Shown here piece after piece: positions 11,941-25,800 of a DNA stretch of 64,000 nt. Made by a program: the position numbers and the translations under genes. The notes beneath the pieces were generated by a model. It saw only the letters and a program-made list of their open reading frames with translations, made no database searches and had not been told where the DNA came from. This DNA comes from Lethocerus indicus (Eukaryota > Arthropoda > Insecta > Hemiptera > Belostomatidae): assembly GCA_019843655.1 (NCBI GenBank), contig JACDQD010000010.1, forward strand, positions 10,647,637 to 10,711,636, given 5' to 3'. Position 1 is the first letter of the stretch. Each line of letters opens with the position of its first letter.

Positions 11941-14900
11941 CGAGGGAAATTAATTATTAAGGATATGATTGTAAAAATATTTTTTTCGCTAGATAACCGC
12001 TGGATTTGGGTACTGTTTTTGGCAGTAGGCCAATGGGTCACGCGCTGTATCTGATAGATAAACCGTCGTCGTCTCCTCCGCCTTCGTCTGCATAACTCTC
12101 TTATCTTCAAGTCACGCCGGTGTTGAATGGGGCCGCTAACGAAGAGGCCCCCACCGCCCCCCGTCCTCCACCTCGTGGGGGCTCCACTAATTGCGTCCTT
12201 GGCCAGGGGCGGAAGAGAAAAACTGTGTGCCGGGCGAAATAGGCGGGCGGGGATGAAGATGAAGATGTAGATGAAGGGGAGGGGGCTAAGAAAACTCGGG
12301 AAAATGAAGGACCGGGGAGGGGGTTACAGAGATTCAATTAATTACGAATCAGAAACACAGGTAAAAAGAGAACGGCGAGGGACTGGAGAAAGAGGAATCA
12401 AAGGAAGACGCGTCGGTTATCGCGATTCTAATGAGAAATTTAAAACTTTACAAAATACACTTTTGCACTCCCACCCCGGATGATATTTCACTAACCGCCT
12501 GACCCGAGAAACGTTGTTCAGTTCCTAAATTAATGAATGAACGCCGGGGGAAAAGCCGGAATTTTGCCCGTTTAAATCTCGGAAGCCTAACCAAACAGAA
12601 CAATGGAGCCACATGGGGCTGAAGTCTGTGAAAAACTTATCTCGCGGCTAATATAAAATCCTGTATGTGAATTTAGAATGTGTCGTACACCCTATAATCG
12701 AATAAATATACTTGGAAGTATATTTATTTCCTGTTATTTCTGGCTTATCATAATCGCCGAGTTCCTGGCCCTCCAGAATCTTGAGTCTTGGCGACAGTGA
12801 AAACCATTCTCGCTCAGATCTGTCATAGAAAAGAAAGAAATCATTCTGCCTATCCACTGCAGTAGGTCGTTTTGCTCGGGGCCTCTAAAGTAAAGTTGTA
12901 GCTTTCTAGCTGTCCGTTACTTTTCGGTTTGAATCTGCCCCGGGGGAAAAACCCATTCAACTATCCGTCGTGACTTTAGCGGTGGCCGAAAATGTACATA
13001 ATGGTGAATTTCCATGGTTCAGTTCTGTCGAATTTGCCTTCATTGATGATTTAAAGACATTATTATATAACATTATCGTTTATGTTTAAATATGCGCTTC
13101 GTTGTTTAAATAATTATCCATAACAAAATCATTATTGATATAAAAAATAATTTTATACAAAAGAGTTTATACCGTGTTATTATTGATTCAGTTAGTTGGA
13201 AATTGAAGGGCTATTAAACGCAATTGCTCATTGTTCTTATGATTTAGTGGTACTCATCCAAAATACACGAAGAGTGGCACAGAAGGTTTATAGTTTGATT
13301 GATATTATGATGATTGAGTAGTATGTTTGAGGTGATACGGTCATTTCCGACAAGTATTTTAAGATGAAACCGAACCTTACGCATTCTGTGCACGTATTAA
13401 TGTATAAAATGTCTAAAAGTATTGGAAACATATACAGGAGTTTGAGGAAATCGATGATTATGAAAAGGAACAGGTTACAATGCTGCGATACTTTCTGTCG
13501 TGAAATTCTGATATTTGAACTCTTGAAACGTAAATATTTGAAGTATAGGCTGTATAGATCAACAAAACTAAATTCCTACATAACATGTATTACGTTCTGA
13601 ATATAAACATTAGACTTCTGCCTTTTAATATTCGGATTATAGATGTAACTTGAGTTCTCCCCTCTCTAGCCGAATTTTCGCCGAATTTCGCGTAGAGCAA
13701 ACGTAACTCCAAAACCGGGAGCACTTAGCTAACACTAATATCCCGTCACAATCGAAACATACGACGCCTTTGTACGGGCGTTTTCATAGGGGAATTGCCG
13801 AATCTCCCAAAGCGCTCTGATAAATGGCCGAACAGCCTAGCCTGAAGATATCGGCCATTATTCACGAACCATAGGTTGAATCCAAGCGGTTGTTCGATTG
13901 AACAACAACTCAACGCGCCCGGGATAAAATATCAACTGCAAATAATGAAAAAGTAGCTTCCGTTCGGGGGGGCTAACGACCGACGTAGGAAGGAGGCGAC
14001 TCTCCGGGCCCGCTAATGGGTCGGCAAATTAAGCCGGACGTTAAAGACATTAGGCCCCTCCGGGGGGTGAAATGCCACCCGGACACCAAACTGCCAGCAA
14101 TAATAATAATTATTATTATATTACAATGAAGTCCCGCGGTCCAGGAAGTGACTGAACTTTAAATAAATGAATATCGCTATTGGCTGAATCATTCTGTAGT
14201 GGGCTCATTAAAATGCGCGCGGTATTTGATAAATAAAATATATTCTAACTTTAATAGTACCAACGCTGCTATTAGGAAACCTCATCGGTCACTTATTTAG
14301 TATGCATTGGTTCCTTAACGGTAGCGGAATACCAATCGCGGGCGGCCGAATTGGATTGTTTCTGCGTTTCCTGATCGAAACCTAACTTACCTAACTTACC
14401 GTCCTAATTGCTTGATCGCATTAAACACGATTGCATCACCGATATTATCTCAGGCACACGGTCACTATGGTACTTCTTGAATACAAGTCGAAACGGACGG
14501 TAACATCCGTGACCACGGGACGAATAAAAGGTTTTTTTTTTAATAAACTCTAATTAAACTTTAATGACAGCAGACTATCGAATGCGACTAACCTTATTAT
14601 TAAGGTCAAACCAATAGCAAAATCTGTATAATCCTAGTAATTATAGACCGGAGAATATTTTAACATCCTGTTCCCGCATTAATTTAAATATTATCAATTC
14701 TTAGTTGTATTTATTTTTATAAACTATTATATAACTACATAGGGAAGCTAATAACTAGCGGTATGTTTACCAAAATTTTCATTATAAAATTGGATTAAAA
14801 GTTGGCGGAATTATTACTATCACTGGTTAATCAAGAAAAATGTTAAAAAATCGGTTTAGTTCCGTGTGCGAAGGGTTACATAACGACTACCGCTGCTTTT

Positions 14901-15009
14901 GTGTTGTAGATAAATACACATATGATTATTATAATCTCGGATGAATCTTTAACGGTCGTGGTTCTGGAATATAAATAAATTTTTAGATAAATTGTCTTCG
15001 GTGATTTAC
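11941..15009. other. Gene-free region with GC-rich islands
   Basis: Islands at 12,100-12,650 (purine-rich, low complexity on one side) and 13,660-14,240. No exon with convincing splice sites or codon bias was seen. Confidence 0.35.
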
Positions 15010-15080
15010 CTGTGAGTGTGTCAAGGCATCGGTGACGGTAGGGGCTGCTGTCGGTGTTCAAGCGGAGGACGGCACAGTCG
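15010..15080 (-). CDS. Candidate coding exon, 23 codons, unassigned
   Basis: A pyrimidine-rich tract ending GTTGCAG on the minus strand is followed by 71 bases to a consensus donor CACAG|GTAAAT. Read from the second base the frame is open and G/C-rich at third positions: DCAVLRLNTDSSPY then RHRCLDTLT. It enters in phase 2 and exits in phase 1. No partner exon with matching phase could be identified in 1-15,000, and the exon lies downstream of the presumed poly(A) site of the membrane-protein gene, so it would belong to a different gene. Confidence 0.3.
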
Positions 15081-15325
15081 CTGCAACACTCACAATAAGA
15101 GAAAAAAAAATCCGATCTAAATCACAACAACCCCCGCCCGTGAACACACAGAAAAGTCTGAACAGGCGGCGCAAAAAGATACAGTCGGGGGGTGGTGAGG
15201 GGGGGGGATGGGCCGTGAGTTTCGGACGATCCGAAGTAGTGGGGTGACTGTTCGACAGGGGGCGGCGGAGGCGGAAGCTGGACGAGATCGTGGGACAGAC
15301 TGAAGCCGGAGGCGGAGGCGGCCGC

Positions 15326-15333
15326 AGAGAGAG

Positions 15334-15381
<48 letters not shown>
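15326..15381. repeat. GA microsatellite, 56 bp, one interruption
   Basis: It is a continuous GA tract inside a GC-rich block (15,040-15,470). GAGA tracts near GC-rich DNA are typical of insect promoters bound by GAGA factor, but no gene start is established here. Long open frames on both strands across it are low-complexity artefacts. Confidence 0.9.
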
Positions 15382-15383
<2 letters not shown>

Positions 15384-17986
15384 GCCCCACCGCCGCCCCC
15401 ACGGCCGCTCACGCCCCCGCCCCCAGGCCCCACCGTTTCACAACAAGACACACCACCTCACCGCACTTATGTTCCTCTTAACGGCCGACAAAGTTATGTT
15501 ATTACATTGCTCTAATATAATTTAAGTTATTTGTTTGGTGTTTCACCAGAGCTCCGAATACATCGTTCATGTAACCTTTAGGATTATGTCACAATCTATC
15601 TGTTCGTATTCGCTTATAGCTAATGAGCAGGTGTTAGGATGATGTCACTGGAGTCTGGTTTATGTTTGGCATATCATGGACGGTATACAACTTCACCAGC
15701 ATGATAACTAATCATGATTTCACTTAGGGTTGTGTGTTGATGCAATATAACAATGTGTAAACATGTACGATTGCAGAGACCACCGTTGGTACTGAAATTA
15801 CAAATTAGACTGACAACTATTTTGAGTTGAAATTTATGTGACGCGAAAGGCCAGGGAAACTTAACGAATTCAAATATTCAACTTGATATTCCAACTGAAC
15901 GTCTTCATCTATTTGATCAGTTTGATGAGCACGTAAAAATATCTCTATTGGTCAAATTCAATACTATATTATTCGGTACACGAGTACTGTCGTTATGACA
16001 ACGTGACAGAAACACGTGACATATTTTGGCTTTTATATATATATATATATAGGTTAGGGCTATCAGTTGACCGACTCTGAAATATTGTTGCCACATTTTA
16101 CATGTTTGTTTATGTGCAATATTCGTAACCAAAATACGTATTCTTCCTACTGTGTATTATAATTTAAGTAGTCTAGAGATATTTTCTTAACGTGCGTTCG
16201 TTCATACATGTTTCTCGGATACCCGGCGGTATAAAACGTTAAAAATTACTCTCGTTCGAAAAGTTTTTATGCTGAAGGTACAACAGCAAGAAACCTGGGG
16301 AAAATAAATGAGAAACCATTTACTTTATTACAACAAACCGTTACCAATTGGTCAGGAAAGTTAATAACTGTAGAAGTTATAGTCAGGAAGCCTTCAATAA
16401 TCGATGGGAGTTATCGCCTATATGGGCGGCGTATCAAGAATGGGAAGTTAAGGCCGATCTAATAGCGTTAAACGTTAATGAAGGTGTTAAGGAAAGTCCT
16501 GTACGAAGCTGACTTTCCCTTGGGCTGTATTCCCCCTTCCGAAACAGTTGGGTTAGAACTTCGGCCCTTGTTAGCGTTTCAGGTCGGAAGGTCGACGTAT
16601 GGCGAAATTCCCTGTTGAAATTTTGGAGGTGTATTAGAGTAACAGGGATACTATACAAGTGCGAGTTTGTTTTATTAGCCGCATTAAATAATTATTTCAT
16701 ACTCTTAGTGAAATTAGTAAATGACATCTTTTTTATTATTTTCATTTGTGAAGCCTATTACTCTTACAAATAATTGCACATAGTGCAAAAAGTACTTCTA
16801 AATTAATTTAATATAAAATAAAATGTTGTGATTATAAACTATTCAATTGTGTATACAAACTGTATTATATGGCATAAAGTATACTGCTATTTAAAAATTA
16901 AATGAAAAATAAATTTAACAATGATATGTATACTTATCAAAAATAGATCATCATAGATAGAAAAGAATTTGTTTTAGTGTGAAATGACTAAGGGACCAAA
17001 TTACTTACTGGATTAGGTACTTTGTTTGCATAAAACTGCAGATTAAAAATTAAAAAATAGTGCATTGTTATTAATATTTAGTTTATGGCGGACCCCTTAT
17101 AGTTATTTCTATTTACAACAGAAAATATAAGCCTTGATATTTTTCAATATTTCGGTACTGATAGAAATATTATTCGGTAATAACAATTATTAATCTATAA
17201 CTGTTTCAAGTTTTTAAGAGAATAAGAATATTCCCTATTTGACACCTTGATCACAGTTATGGAAAGATGAGTTATAATTGTAGATCGGAGTAACTTAACC
17301 TAATGAAATAAGTAGTAAATAAGATAATTATATTGAAGTATTAATCTGGAAATCAAATTCTCAATAAATCACCAATTAAGGAGACATTAAATTTATGGAT
17401 ATGTATAATATTTAATGAAAAACATTCATATTTAACATGAGAAATTAGATAAATATATAGGTTTTTATTAATATCGTTTAATGAAATAATTCATTATAGA
17501 TAACATATGTAGAATCCTCAACAATCCAATATTTTAAAAATATATATCTATTGTAGTTTCATTAAGAAAGCCAGAATGTATTATAACCCTATAATATGAC
17601 CCAACCATGGTTACAAAATCTATATTTCTGTGAAATGCTGATTAAAACAAGGAATAAGCTATCTATTAGGCTAGAAAAATTAATGAATGCCCCAAATCTC
17701 TCAAAGAATATACCCTACTAATATTTTCAAGCTGGTGATCATGGGTTTTAAACATGAGAATAGGTAACATCAAAATTGACCGTAGGAACATTTCAAAAGC
17801 TAATTGGAAAATTATTTAAAGACATGCAAAGCCCAAGGGAATAGAGAAGAAGGGCCTTTCAGAATCATGAGGTCACCTGGCTGGATTAAAGTGAAATACT
17901 GAAATGGTAGTAAGCCCATTTAGTATTTTTGAAATGCAATTTGTTTTATCAATCATGAATAGAATGAGGATTAGGTGTGAATAGAA

Positions 17987-17990
<4 letters not shown>

Positions 17991-18041
<51 letters not shown>
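17991..18041. repeat. AT microsatellite, 51 bp
   Basis: Uninterrupted TA dinucleotides within the presumed 3' UTR of the membrane-protein gene. Confidence 0.95.
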
Positions 18042-18044
<3 letters not shown>

Positions 18045-18433
18045 CAGCCATGTAATGACATGTATGTTTATAAAAACATATTTCCTGAAATTAATGGCTG
18101 TATAAATAAAGCTGAACTAGTATATGCAGTATACCCAACATAATTATTTAGAAAATATTCTTTAACAAAAAATTATATTATATTATATTATTCTTTCTGA
18201 AATTTCAGTATTTTAAAAATTAATAATAATTAATACAATAATTTTGATCTCAATTACCATATTTGTAAACTGCTGTACAATACTTTGTACTACAAATACT
18301 CTGAACTGAAATTTATATATTGATGATCTAACTGTACCAATTCATATAAAAGTTTATTATTGCTGAAGATAAAAATAATTGTCAATTTAATAATTAAATA
18401 TCTACTGGCCTTTATTTATCTCACAAACTTTAG

Positions 18434-18486
<53 letters not shown>
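18434..18486. repeat. AT microsatellite, 53 bp
   Basis: TA dinucleotides with one ACA interruption, in the same presumed 3' UTR. Confidence 0.95.
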
Positions 18487-18490
<4 letters not shown>

Positions 18491-19251
18491 TATTAACAAA
18501 TAGATTTTATTCAATAAAATTTATTGAACAATCCATAAATGTATAATGCCAACAAGGCTATATCTCTGCCTTAAATTAAATGGTCATTGATGAAGATTAA
18601 GAGTTTATTTAACATATGATTTAAAATTAACACTTTCTGAAATTGTCTCCCATCATATCAAATTAAATGACAACAATGAAATACGTTAAATACTAACTAA
18701 AGTAGTTATCCTTTCTAGCACTATAATAAAAAAATATTATAGCCAGCACATAATTAGAAATATGGAACAATTATTCCATAGTATATAACACAGCCTAAGG
18801 CAATATTTTTTAAAAATCTACCAAGGATAAGAAGCAATATTTGGATCATAGGATCACTTCTTAATTCAGTCATGGCTTGTTACCTAATATAATATCTATA
18901 TTATATAATATAGTACGTTTGCAAGAATTATGTTACTTCAGAAAAATAATTTGAAATGAAAATTGTAATTATACATTTTAATAGTAGAATGTCTAATATA
19001 AATTTAAAAAATCTTATTACACTCAATTTCTTTACATACTAAATTATTGTCTTACTCAAGCTAATAACTAGAAGGATAATCATATCTTACTAATAAATAC
19101 AATGCAAGCATACATAAGTCAGCTTCAATATGAGCATTATTTATAGTATATATTTCTTGATAATAAACGCTAAAATATCTAAACTGAAAGCCAATGTATT
19201 TACACTCCAATTACTGGAAATATTCATTTGAGGACAGGGGTTGTACATTCA

Positions 19252-22200
19252 TTACATGATTGTACATTCACAGCACTGCATCGTGAAGTAGAGACAATCT
19301 AGAATACATGAGTCGTCTTGGTTTTGTGGCGGTTTCGCGTCAATTGCGAACGGTTCGAGCGGCAGGGCGCCAGGCCTGCTGGGCGGTGGCCCCTGCTCCT
19401 TATCGCCTCCGGATACGGGAACGGCCGGCATCGAATCCGGGACCGCTTCCAGGCGGTAGGGGACCGCCTCCTTCCTGCACCGCTCTTCCGGGGCCACGAA
19501 CAGCTTCTCGGGATTGGGCTTCGGGGAAGCCAAAACGCTGGCGCTTGTAAGACCGGGCAGGAGGCCGCTGTCGATGTCGTCCTCCCTGATGACCGAACTC
19601 GTTTGGATCTTGTCTTTCTCGAAACTCACCTGTGGGACAACGCGAAGTATATTGCAGAGATTAGTGCGAGCTATATTATAAATTATCATTGACTTGGCAA
19701 CGTATTCAACACATTGGCATATATGAATACCCTTGAGCTCTGTACTCACAGTACAGCCGAGTGGACGAGATACGTATGAGACGAAACGCCGTTATACGCC
19801 TACCCACCTTACGGTAATTACTATACAATAAGGCCTTATTGGTTTCAAGTGGAACGACAAAGGAAGCAATTACTGGACATCAAACAGCGAAATTAAACCA
19901 TTACTCAACCCCACTAATTTAGTGAACAGAGTTCCAGGGTAGATTTATTGATTTATCAGAAGACGAATTGCGTAATTTTAGGACAGAGGGGTGTCTTCTG
20001 GCAACATGGTCAAAAGCGACATCAAGCTCTGTATTTAGGGTGAGGTTTGAGACATAGTTGGCTGCGTTAGTTATTTGTGCTAAAAAATAAAGAATACACT
20101 TTGGATTCGTTTGTTTGGTTTGGCTGAATCCGATAGTTCTATTGCATAAGTTCGATTCTCTTAAAATATTGCTTTGCAGATTATCCTTGTAGTTTTATTC
20201 TACTTCGGAAACATTTTTAAGTATATTTACATTCTTTTGATGAGGAGGAGTCTCGATGACCGCCGTGGTAACTGTGGTCCGCGGCTCGGCGTCCAGTTCC
20301 AATATTTTGGGAGTGTCGGGTCTCAGGGGGGGAGAAACCGAACTGTTCCTCGAGAATGTCGTGGAATCGACGTCATCGTCGGAACTCCTTGAGCACTGGC
20401 TCACCGTGAACCTGGAAGCCCTCTGACGCACAAGGCCCTCGGTCGTCGTCGCTTTCACGCGAACCGTCGAAATGTCCCCGTTCAACTTCCTGCTCCCTCC
20501 CATCTTGTTCGTCCGCTCCTCGTCCATCATCAGCCTGCAAATCGAACAACCTTTTCAGATTCGCACTAGGGATTATCACCCCTAGCCTTCGGTCTATAAA
20601 TCATGTACATTTATAACATTTTCGACATCGATATACAATTGGCAGTTAGATGGAATTATTGAGAGATTAGTATTGGACCAAACTTACAATATATTTGTAT
20701 ACCTGATATTGTATACCTTTAAAGTAAATACATTTTCCGCAAAGGTTTGGATGAGAATATGCTGACTTAGTTTGTAAGAATCACATACGATCGGATATAT
20801 CAGGTCGACTCTAGTGTCTAAGAACATATAGTATAAGTTTCCATTAAGAAGACAAAAAATTCAGATAATGATTTAATTTAAATTATTGGGACGTGAAATA
20901 CTTAGTACTAGTTTTTTTATTTCAACACCCATTAAACCTGCTGTCATGATTTACTCATGTTAATATTTAAGGAACAAATGTTTGCCAATGACGTTGTAAT
21001 GAATGATTGACGGACGCGCAGCAAATTATGTCATAATACCAAAAGTGCCGAAATGTCTATCAAATAGCTTTAATATTTTTCTCGGTCAACAGTTTATAGG
21101 TGAATGTTTACGCTTTGTTCCACACATTACGGACAACATACACACACACACTTTCTATGATCGATAATAATTTCAAAAAACGACACATCACAAATCAAAA
21201 CTGCTGCTCACTTTTCTCCATCAAATTCGAAATCAGCTTGTATCAAACTGCACTCCGACTCCAATCTCATATTTGATTAGAAGTTAAAAAATTTCAACTC
21301 TGTACAAAAACGAAAATAATGAAATGTAGCACGCTTCACAAATACAGTATAGCCGCTTTACTCGAAAATCGAATATATCAGGTGTTCATGGCCGCAGTTT
21401 TGGCATATGTTAAGGACTCCCAAATGTAACTAAACAAACGACTGCAGACGCGACGGAAAGGTTGGAAAACGAGAGCATTTTATTGGCCTTAATTAATAGA
21501 GCCATTAACCCTAAGCAGCTCTTCGCCCATTTAGCCTTAATAAGGTCAACCAGGAAACAAATTAAACACTCATACAACGCGAGAAATTTAATTTATTAAT
21601 AAAACAGAACAATTATATCAACCTAATGTAAGTACTAAACCACAAAAATATGAAATTATGTATCTTTACATTAACATTTTCGAATCGGACAAGGGATGGA
21701 ACTTAACACTTTCCAAGAGATTATTTATTTATGAACTCGAACCATATCTCCGTTTGGCCACGTTCTTCTCATTCAAAGGTATAATAGACATCTTCGACTG
21801 TAGAAGCTACAGACGGGCGTCTGTTACAATTACAGAGTAATTGCAAACACCGCAATTAAAGCTATTCGACAAGACGGAACCCACCATTTAAGACCAGTTC
21901 TGATCGACCCAGTTATTTTGACCGCTGTTTCAATCAACCGACAGATGCCAATGGCATTCGAGTTAAACAAGTTCACATAGGTTTCGGTGACGAATAAGAA
22001 TCTCGACCGCTGATACAACTGAAAAAACAGGATAACATTAGTAGGTGCTTAATAATTTTTAATAAATCTCGAAAAAGAGTATTTTAATATATAGAACAAA
22101 ATTAGCGAAACATATTAACATCGAATTTAAATGTTTTTTTCTGAGAATTAATGAATACTACGATTCTTGCGATATTATGCTTGGCCGGTGTAGGCTTCTC

Positions 22201-22800
22201 GCCATCTTCAGTAGTTTTCCGTCAAGTCCCTCCCTGATGGAGAATCCTATCTGCGCTAACATTCTAAGTACGTGCTCATGTAGCGACACAATCATGTTTG
22301 ATTGTCTTGGGTAATTATATTGGCTAATAATGTATTAGTTCATGTGATATAAATTATTCCCTAGGTTTTACTATAATATTTTTGGGGAAATGAAATAAAT
22401 CCGCTACTGATGCTCCTGAATTGTTTAAGAATTCTGAATGCAGATTTATTGCACTTTATAATACACGGCTCAAACTAGGAATACGATATGCGAGGGATCC
22501 CGCATCTCACACCTTATATAAATGAGCTCGTTCTTTCTGTTTGTAATGCTAGCTGAAACATCTTATAGCTGACTCATTATGTTGGTTTATTACCCATGCC
22601 CGGACGCTGGCCTCGTGCTAAGGCCTTCAGTCAACACATTACTTAAGTAACACATTACTTACTGGAGTTATCGAAGGAGTGTGAACAAAATTTGAAAATT
22701 TCTTGAAAAACCGCGTTTAAAAAACATCCGAAATATGAGGAACACTATTTTCACGAAGGTGAATATCAACGCCTCACTATAAAAGACTAAATTCGGAGTA

Positions 22801-22850
<50 letters not shown>

Positions 22851-25800
22851 GTGAAGCATAAATATACATTCCGCATCATATATAATGAAATAAAAATTGC
22901 TCAAACAAACTGGAAATAAGAATGGCCTCGAACGTTTTGAATTACTAATCGATGATTTCTATGATTTGAATAGGGGAATAAAACATTCCACTTACTATGC
23001 TTTCTCTTATTTAGAAACTGCTATCAGAATTGTTCAGTTTCTAGCGTAAAAAAGAAATTACTATATATATTATTTGTTGTGAATACAAATTTGTTTATTT
23101 GTATAAAACAAATAAACACATACATAACTAAATCCCGAGCTCATCTGGCTGGAGATATGAGAAGCCGGTTAATCATTGAGCTCTTCTCTTTTAACGAGCA
23201 CCGGAGCCAGGGGCAAATGTAGTTTGTTAAATTCTTTAAATTGGTAGCTAGGAAAGCTCAAGAAGCTGAAGAGATCTTGAGACGTTCCGTTGTTAAAATG
23301 CAGTGCTTAAAACTAACTAGGGTCTCTTGGTTATTTCTAGCCGTATACAATTAGAGCAAGAATCCAGCCACAACCGTTAGTTTATTTAAATTTCTGTCGG
23401 GCTAGATTCGTATAGGCTAGCTGCACGATATAATTTAGTACACGTAGAATAAAAGAAGCCACCCAATGGTGGCACTTTTGGCAGAACGTCCTGTAAAATC
23501 CTATGTTAGATAACTTCGTCCCGGGACAAATTATGTAAATTCAGAAATCCTCGCGTTAATCCAATTCGCGTTTCATATTGAAACAATAAAACGCCACAAA
23601 TTTCTACCACAGCATGAGAACTTGCGAGGAGCTGAGGCGGACTAATGACAATACGAAGTTTACCCTGATCCAGCCATGATGTCGTTGTACTTCCTCCTCA
23701 GGTCCCAATAGAGTACCGCCAGTCCCAGAACAAGGGTCAAAAGAGTGAGCAACAGGACGCCCTCAAAGGATATATCGGACATATCGAAGGCTTTGAAGAA
23801 ACTGCAAGGTTCTCCACGAAGAGACGCCATCGACTGTGCCCGGCCCCCCCAAAAGCACTATCGGTGCGGTCATCGGTGTTTTATAAACAAACTTCGTCAT
23901 CGTATAAACAACCGCTGAATGTTGCTCGGTCAACCCGGCTACAAAGGGGTGCTTTGTGGGATCGACACCGACTTGTGTTCTCAGCTCCACTAGAGAGCGA
24001 TAAGATACTTTCAAGTACACTGGACCAGTTTGGGGCTTGTCTTAGATAAAATGGGAATGGACCGATCGGTTTAGGTCAGGGTATAGTTCGGTACAGTCAC
24101 CGACCGAAGTATGAAAATATGCTACCAAATATAGAATGAAAGCTGTTAAAACGTTAAACATTAAAATGTAGTTGTTAGGTTAATTTTCAACAAGGATATT
24201 TGAATAAAGATAAATCCATTCAGAGTAAACTCCGACAATGCCGGAAAAATTAGAGACGAGATCCGAACAATGGAGGAACTATAATTCTAAGTGGAAAAAC
24301 GTCTCTTGAGAATTGAGTTTTTCCGGGTGGAGGCAACCACCCTTCATTCCCTCTTGAACGATCAAGACGCTTCCGTATTAACTTTAATTCGTATGATTTT
24401 GATAATACATATGTTATGATAATCTTTATCGAAATAAACTATTACTACCCTTATTTCGATCACTACACTTACAAGTATGAACGTTACAATGTTATTCTTT
24501 AGGAATTATATAATCATACCCAACTCTTATTCGTTAGATTTACCGTCTATAACGTAATTTGCAACAAATATACAGATAAGCCAATGCTCGAGTGAAATAA
24601 AACAAAGTATGATTTCACATTTTCTCACTAATAACGTCAAAACTTCAGGAAATGCGAGTAACCTGAACACCAATATCTTGTCACATGAGAGTAATACTCT
24701 CATAGTTATCCTTCGCTTGGTTATTTGCAGTTACATGGAATCGGATCGGCATTCCAGCCAGGCCTGTTAGATACTGGGGCTGGAAGATAAATTATCTGTA
24801 ATACGCCTAAAGTTAGAAGGAAATTAAATAAACAAACTCAACGAAAATACTGTCAGCTAATATTCATTAATGTTGGGTACAATAAATACACATTATCTAT
24901 TGCTCTATTAAAAATAAAAACATAAATGAACTTTGAATTATATTAATGTATGTACGTAATTTAAAAAAACTAACAGGACGGCTAGGGACGATGCCGTAGA
25001 AATAACACTGCGACGTGTTTAATTCTAGACCGGAATGGCAAACATGCCCCGGGATATCAATCGTTGAGATTGAACGGCAAAAAATAGTTGCAGAGAATGG
25101 AGAAAAACTGAGGCAAAGTGCTACTTGAGGAGATAAAGCTCAATGAGTGTCGAGGGCCCCAATTCAACGGCAAGACGTGCGCATTATCTGAGCCCGGCCG
25201 CGATTATCTCATTGCCGCAGCGCTAATTCATTATGCCCAGGCGCGCCCACATGATATCAAATTATAAACAGTCGTTATTTTTATACGTTCAGACAGACAT
25301 AAACTGGCTTATAAAACAGCTAGCTTTGTTAAATATTTATTATTGAGTTGAATGTCGTATCCTAACATAAATGAGTAATTTAAAAATTAACTGTGTTAGA
25401 AGAAAGAATTCCAAGAAGAGAAAGGAGCATTCCAAAGAAGGTATATTAAATTTTATTTTGGAGAAGTATGAATAACACAGTAATCCAGCCAACCGAAAGT
25501 AACCATCACTTAACTTGTGGTAGTCATTTGTAATCCCTAACTGCACTTCACCCATTTCAAACAATGTGTTTCAAACATGCCTAAAAGCTAGGAAAGCAGC
25601 TCGAAGTCCTCGAAACAAGTTCTAGTCAAAATTAACCTACATACAATGACGTTGTGATTTGAATGGTTATACTCTCATGAAAGGAGACGGGACCTCCTGT
25701 ACAGACAACTGGTAGCTCATGGACTTCGTTTTTAACGTCGCCCAGCCATTGTGTCCGTGGTCTATCCCTCGAACTCCGTTCAACCGTGAAGCATTCGGAA

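Larger units (their letters stand above)
16650..19251 (-). other. Probable long 3' UTR of the four-exon membrane-protein gene
   Basis: Directly after the TAA at 19254-19252 the sequence becomes very AT-rich and nearly free of CpG, and stays so until about 16,670, where composition switches back abruptly. At that switch the minus strand has AATAAA (16676-16671) followed by a T/G-containing stretch, so cleavage would fall near 16,650. Other AATAAA sequences occur earlier, for example near 18,603, so shorter forms are possible. The segment includes two long AT microsatellites. That it is one continuous UTR is inference from the composition boundary and the signal position. Confidence 0.45.

Noticed and set aside
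12107..12337. 76-codon minus-strand frame with Ser/Pro runs
   Set aside because: Low-complexity GC-rich DNA without splice sites.
15058..15451. Two overlapping minus-strand frames of about 110 codons with Ser-Leu runs
   Set aside because: Direct translation of the GA microsatellite and flanking GC-rich low-complexity DNA.
19308..19692. Two + strand open frames over the last membrane-protein exon
   Set aside because: Antisense shadows of the G/C-rich minus-strand exon.
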